Assembly: GCA_006937955.1 (NCBI GenBank)
Contig: SSNP01000008.1
Coordinates: 7,591,807 to 7,655,806 of the forward strand
Direction of reading: 5' to 3'
Length of the DNA: 64,000 bases
Origin: Pachypanchax playfairii
Taxonomy: Eukaryota > Chordata > Actinopteri > Cyprinodontiformes > Aplocheilidae
Shown here: one piece after another, positions 52,601-58,600 of the stretch
Position numbering within the stretch: position 1 is the first letter of the stretch
Layout: every line of letters starts with the position of its first letter
Program-made: the position numbers and the translations under genes
Notes under the pieces: generated by a model
What the model was told of the DNA's origin: nothing
What the model saw: only the letters and a program-made list of their open reading frames with translations
The model's database searches: none

Positions 52601-55600
52601 GGCCTCTTTTCATCTGCCCGTCTTTCCCCTGGGTCTTTGATTTCTTATGAAAGACATAGGGTAGGAGGGTTAGGGACTCTTGGGCTTTTGTGTGAGACTT
52701 AAATGTGAGTGGAGCTGAGTTTGAGATTCTTGGACCATTTAAGGATTTTTTTCAAGATTCATTAATGGTTAATTAATAGTAAGTAAGACTGAAAGACTCT
52801 CTCTTTATTTGATGATTGACAGGTGCAACCACTTCAAAGAGTTCCTTGTTGGTTGTGTTTGGCATTTCTTGTCCAAATTAATTTTTGAACCAGTCAAAAA
52901 CTTTTTCTTGATTGAGAAAAATGATATTGTGAAAGTATTCTTAAACAGTGTAGTCCAATATTTTAATGGATCTTGGGTTTAAATAATAAATTTGACTTTG
53001 TTAAATTTTACAAATGATTAAAGAATTGGAGTGAAAAGGACTGAAATCAGCCAAATTAAGGCTAAGAAACCTTTGTAGAAGAAACCATGGCAACTAAATT
53101 CAAATGAACGATTATTGTGACCGCTCGATTGATTGACACATTGCTGGGCTCTACATAGTGCAGTGATGGACAAATGGCATTTATGAGGCAATTACATGAA
53201 AGCTCATTGAGTTGAGTTGGAGACCGTGTGGAGACGAGCAAAGCCAGTCGACAAGTTTCACTGAATTAATCCACCGAGTCTGGACTGGCATTGTAAAACA
53301 GCCTCTCTTTGTAGCCCCACATATTTCCAGCATATTTATCAGCTCCCTCTTTATCACCCTCTTTGTTCTTTTCTTGCTTTGTGTACGAGTTCTATTAGTA
53401 ACTTTGCAGAGCTAAACCTAAGAGTATCAGGACTCGCACTGCTTGGGACAAATGTCATCCCCACCTCCCATCCAGCACTCCTACACAACGCTGCAGCGCT
53501 GTAAAGCAGCCTTAGAATCAATGATTTTTTTTTTTTCATTTGCTGATGAATATGCAAGTCTTTTTACTCTCTCGGCTCTGCCCAGTCCTCTTTTATTTAT
53601 TCCAGCATCCACTTTGCTCCATCTCTGTTTTCACGATGTGCAGTGGGGGAGAGAGGCCAGTCACACCCCTCCACTGAGTGGCACTCAATGAGGAGAAGAA
53701 AAGGGGAAGTAAAATGCTGCCTGGTACTTCCCCTAATGAGCAAATCAATGCATCTGTCCCTCAAGAGATGGGGAGTAAAAAGAGAGAGAAGTCTTTGGGA
53801 CTTTGACGACTAGGCCAAAATACTCACAGAAGCAGTTACCACAATCTGTGAATAGGAGCCTTTTTAAACTTAGCACAACAATATATCAGCCCAAAGGCTC
53901 TTATTGAGCAGAGCTGTAATTAATTCAGCAGTTTGACCTACCCACTAGCCTCTCGTTACCAATGTTTGAGCCATGCTAATAGTTGAACCTGCCTCATGAC
54001 ATGGGTTTCATCAATACAAATCCATAGCAACGACATCTGATTCCGACATTCCTAAACGAGCCACGATTCAACATCTGACACGGTTCTGTGTCTGCATGTA
54101 TTTTCAATCTCCATCACTTGGTCCTATGTCTAACTGAACATTCCACACAACTTTTAAAAGAGGCCCCCACATGGAAAAGAAACATCATGGTAGAGTGCAC
54201 CTGATAGAGTGTGAGCTGGGATCTGTGTTGGCTGGGTGTGGCTGGGTCTGGGCATACATACATAAAAACAGGCTTCATCTACTGCCCCCCACCATTTGTT
54301 TTCATGCATACACTCACACAATGCAAAGGGGCAGACCAAAGTGCAGACTGGTATTGGTTGTGCTGACGGTGGCAGCGGCGGGTGGGGCGGTCGAACAGCC
54401 TTTGTCCCAATCTGAGAATTTGTAGCAGTTCATGCCTTCATAATGACGTTAAATGAAGCGAGGAAATTCTTGGTAGGCCATGGCCAAAAACACAGCTCCC
54501 CTTATGTTCTCTTCATGGTTTTGGCATGGGTAAAAGCCTGCTGTGGATCTCAAAGCATCAAACTGCAACACTGAGGCACAATTCTGACTCACAGCTTGCA
54601 GACAGATAAATCAACTTTGCAACAGTTAACATTAGTAAAAAAAACAAAAAACTTATGTTTAGTTGTTATTTTATCTTCAGGAAATTAAAACCTTTCAACA
54701 TTAGGAATACGCCTGATTTAGTTTGTATTTTTCTCTTTTTCCTGTTATGAAATGCCATTAGAAGATGATATTAAAAGACTTGTCATCCCCCATGTCTTTT
54801 GAAAATTACACTGTTGCCCATAAAGTTGGGAAACTTTATTTCAGAAACTTTTTAATTCCTGTTTATATATATCAGTAATCATCTCTGACCAAGGTGCAGT
54901 GACAACACGAGTTCCAGTTTACTAGGTGAAAAGAAGAATTTTAGTTGCATCCATCTTTTTTTTAATCTGAACACATTAGATAAGCAATAAATTGTACTGT
55001 TATGATTTTTGCCCTCAAAAGACTATAAAGTACACAGTGGGGCAGAAAAATGGATTTTAGACTGTTAACATTATAAAACTGTCACAAACATAATGATAGT
55101 TCTTACTCATGGTCACACTGAAGTCATGAGAAGTGTTAAACAGATTGAGCATCAGAAGGGAGTTGTGAGTATTTTGAAAAGAAAAACAGTATTAATATTT
55201 ATAATTTTTCCACTTAAACTGAAAAAAAAAAATCCACTTAAAATATAAATCATTCTGAATCTTTTACAAACATTCTATCTGCTGTTTTTCTGTTCTAACT
55301 CTTCACGTGTGATTTTTGTTTTCCCAGATTTGGTTCGCATTTGTCAACGGCTTCTCTGGGCAGATTCTTTTTGAACGCTGGTGTATTGGCTTGTATAATG
55401 TGGTGAGTTTTGATATTATTTGCTCTCCAGTGTTCCCATTTTACTCCTCCATCTAATCAGACACAGAACTGTTTAGCTGTGGTACCCTAAAACGAATCTC
55501 TTTTTAACTCTAGTTTGGCATTTACATCTTGAAAAATGTCTTTGTTATTTATGACCAGATGTCGAGTTCATACTCCCTCTGTGCCCTGAGCTCTGTGGTG

Positions 55601-58600
55601 AATGTCGAAGAACAACAGACTTGCTTGAGCCATAGAGTGTAGTTAGTAGGACTCGCACAGTTTGAGTGTTCAAAGGAATAGGAAGTGAACTGGTTGCTGA
55701 TTTGGGAGTCCCACAGGGCTGTATAACAGGACCACTGCTAATGAACTCATATTTCATATCTGTCATAAATTAAGCAGAAAGAGAAAAAAAGTTAATGTAA
55801 GACTGCAAAGAATTTGCATGTAATTGGGCATCAGAATGGAATGGAAGCAATTTATGGGACAAGCTATCAATCAAGAGGAACACCATCCCAGTCTTGCTGT
55901 TTTATCAGTTACATAATGAACCACAACCCCCAGTAATCACTGCTATACAGAGGGGAGAGAATAGAGTTCATTCTTTTCTTTTTTTACTGTTCCTGAAACT
56001 GGGGGAATTCCTTTGGCTCAGTAGGAGTCTGTTGGAGGCAGTGGTCTAAATCCACCCCTCAATAGAGATCTTCCTGGGCTTGGCTGTGAATAAGAATGGA
56101 GCCCAATGGAGCATGTCCTGTTGGCCCGCTGGTCCCTCAAACTGACGCCTGCAGCCTCCCACTCCAGATGGGTCTGTTGGGATCTCACACCGACTGGCCT
56201 CTCAGTCACACAATACCATCACTCCGCTCTCAGCAGCTGCTATATAGAACATTACAACATCTCTAAGAAATTACACGTCAGCCAGTCCTAAATACCTGTT
56301 TCTTAGTCCTGAGCATTGCAGATGTTCATTGGAGGTCGGTTTTGCATATGAACAGACTGAGAGCATGGCAAATCGAAATACCCAGAAGGGTTTAGGTCTA
56401 TGCTATATAACCAAACTGAAGTACACTGCAAATAAAAGAAATACATTCTTCTGACAGTTAAACTTATGGAGGTGGTAAAAATAATTAAAAATAGACACCT
56501 GCCATGAATAAGGAAAAGTAAGATTTTAGATCAGTTTGTTTTGTGTTATAAACCAAATATTTGTATCCAAACCTGAAATTATCAGATTTGATTGAAATTT
56601 GAAAGTTGTGTTTTTGTGCTTTTTCCTCATGCAGATCTTCACTGCTTTACCACCGCTCACTCTGGGAATATTCGAGCGCTCCTGTAGGAAAGAGAACATG
56701 CTGAAATACCCAGAATTATACAAAACTTCCCAAAATGCAATGGGTTTCAATACCAAGGTAATCTTTGTCTACCATGTCATTTTATATGTGATTTTACAGA
56801 TTTTTTTTCTGCATCAGGATTAACATAAAAGTCAAATGCTCCAGCTTTTTAAACCAGTTGTCATCACATCAACAACAGAAGATGTTGCTGTTGTCTCTGT
56901 TAGGGGTTTATCTTCCGTTTCAATGAGCTGGCAGCTGGAGTTAGTGGGTCTCCGCTCGGCCTGGTTGGATCTAATCTGTCTGGTTGAGGGGGCTGTCTGT
57001 TAGCTTTCCCCTGCTGGTAATAAAGTTGTCTCCTCCTTTCTCCATGCTGAGCTGCAGACTTCTGGACCCTCCTCACAGGCGTGGTGACCTGGTTAGCGCC
57101 ACTCGGAGGTGGATTAAAAGCAGATTGGCCATGGTGGTCAGGGGCAAGGAAGGTCAGATGAGTTTGAGGATGCAGCAGAAATAATGAGCTAGGAGGTAAT
57201 GAAGAGCATGCTGTCAGCCTGTGACAGCATTTGTTGCGGAAAATTATGCAATTTGTTTAAGGAAGGAAGTTATTTGTTCTGAGGCCAAGGCTATCGGATC
57301 ACATTTAACCCAGAAGGGACTGACCTGCGAGTTCCAAGTGAGGCTGGTTTCACCCCCAGATTTCTGACAAAATCTTCTCTCTGGTTTTAGGACTGAAGTA
57401 ACAGAAGATCAGAAAACCTCCACTTTTCTCAAGTCTTTTAATGATCTACTAATGTCCCATCTTTTAAAATAAGAACCAATAAATAACTGATAATTCTAAC
57501 GTCATAGATCATGAGAATATTTGGAGACAAATGTACCGACAGGTTGTTAAATAACGGCAAAACATTTTGTATCATTTCTATTTTAGGGACATTTTTTCTT
57601 CATTGACTTATTATTAATATTTCATGAAGTTTTTAGCTCTGAAGAGAGTTCATAGAATTATTCAGATGATAGGTAGAATCCAGTGAACCTCAGTTTTGTT
57701 TGGGCCACATTTTCCAAGACCCATAAATGATGACTCGGGCAGGTCAGCAAGTTGTTTTTACTGGCTTGTCCCCTCTTTTCCTGAGATATTTTCCTTGCAG
57801 CAGGCCCGGGGCGAGGCGAGAAAATCCAGCAGGAATTTGGCCCCTTGAAACCTGTCTTTCTGCACCCCCCCGGCTCTTTTGTACACAACAGATACTGTCT
57901 TTGTGAATTAAAGCTGTTTGTGTTGAAGTTGGAGCGGGGAGAGACTTGGGGTTTTCAGACTCGAGGTGGGGGGCTACAGCTTTGTCTCTCATTCACTTTT
58001 AATTACATATTCAGGGCACTCAAGTCACCATAATAAACAGTCCACTTATTCAGCCTCAATAATGACTGCAGTCTAACACCAACTATCACCTCTTATCCAA
58101 CACTTTTTCTTCTCTTAAGCTCTCTTTTCTTTCTTCTTACCTCACTCGTTCATAAAGAAATGGAAAGGAGCGGGCGGTTCTGGAAATATTTGGCTCCATA
58201 TTAATTACTGGCTTTCATGTGTTTTTGCTTTTTTTGGCAATAATAACTTTCACAAAGGGCCAAATCTTCACAGGACAGAGCAGCCTTTCACTGGAAGTGA
58301 ATCCTCAGCAACTTTCAGGAGGAAGGTGAAAAAGATACGCAGGTGGACTGAGGGGAAAGATCCCACTGTGACAAATTAATAGGAGCATTTTTGGATCTCA
58401 TTAACATTCATTACTGTGGAAACGAAGCTGGGACAGGTTTGTCCCCCCCCGCAGTGTTTAGGATGGGATGGTTGACAGAGAGCTGAGCTTGACAGCATGA
58501 GGCTAATAGGCATAAACGTGGGATTGTAACATTATTTAATATGTTTGACCGTCGGCTTATAGAGGAGTGTGTGTGTGGGGGGGGGGGGACTTTTGGTTAC

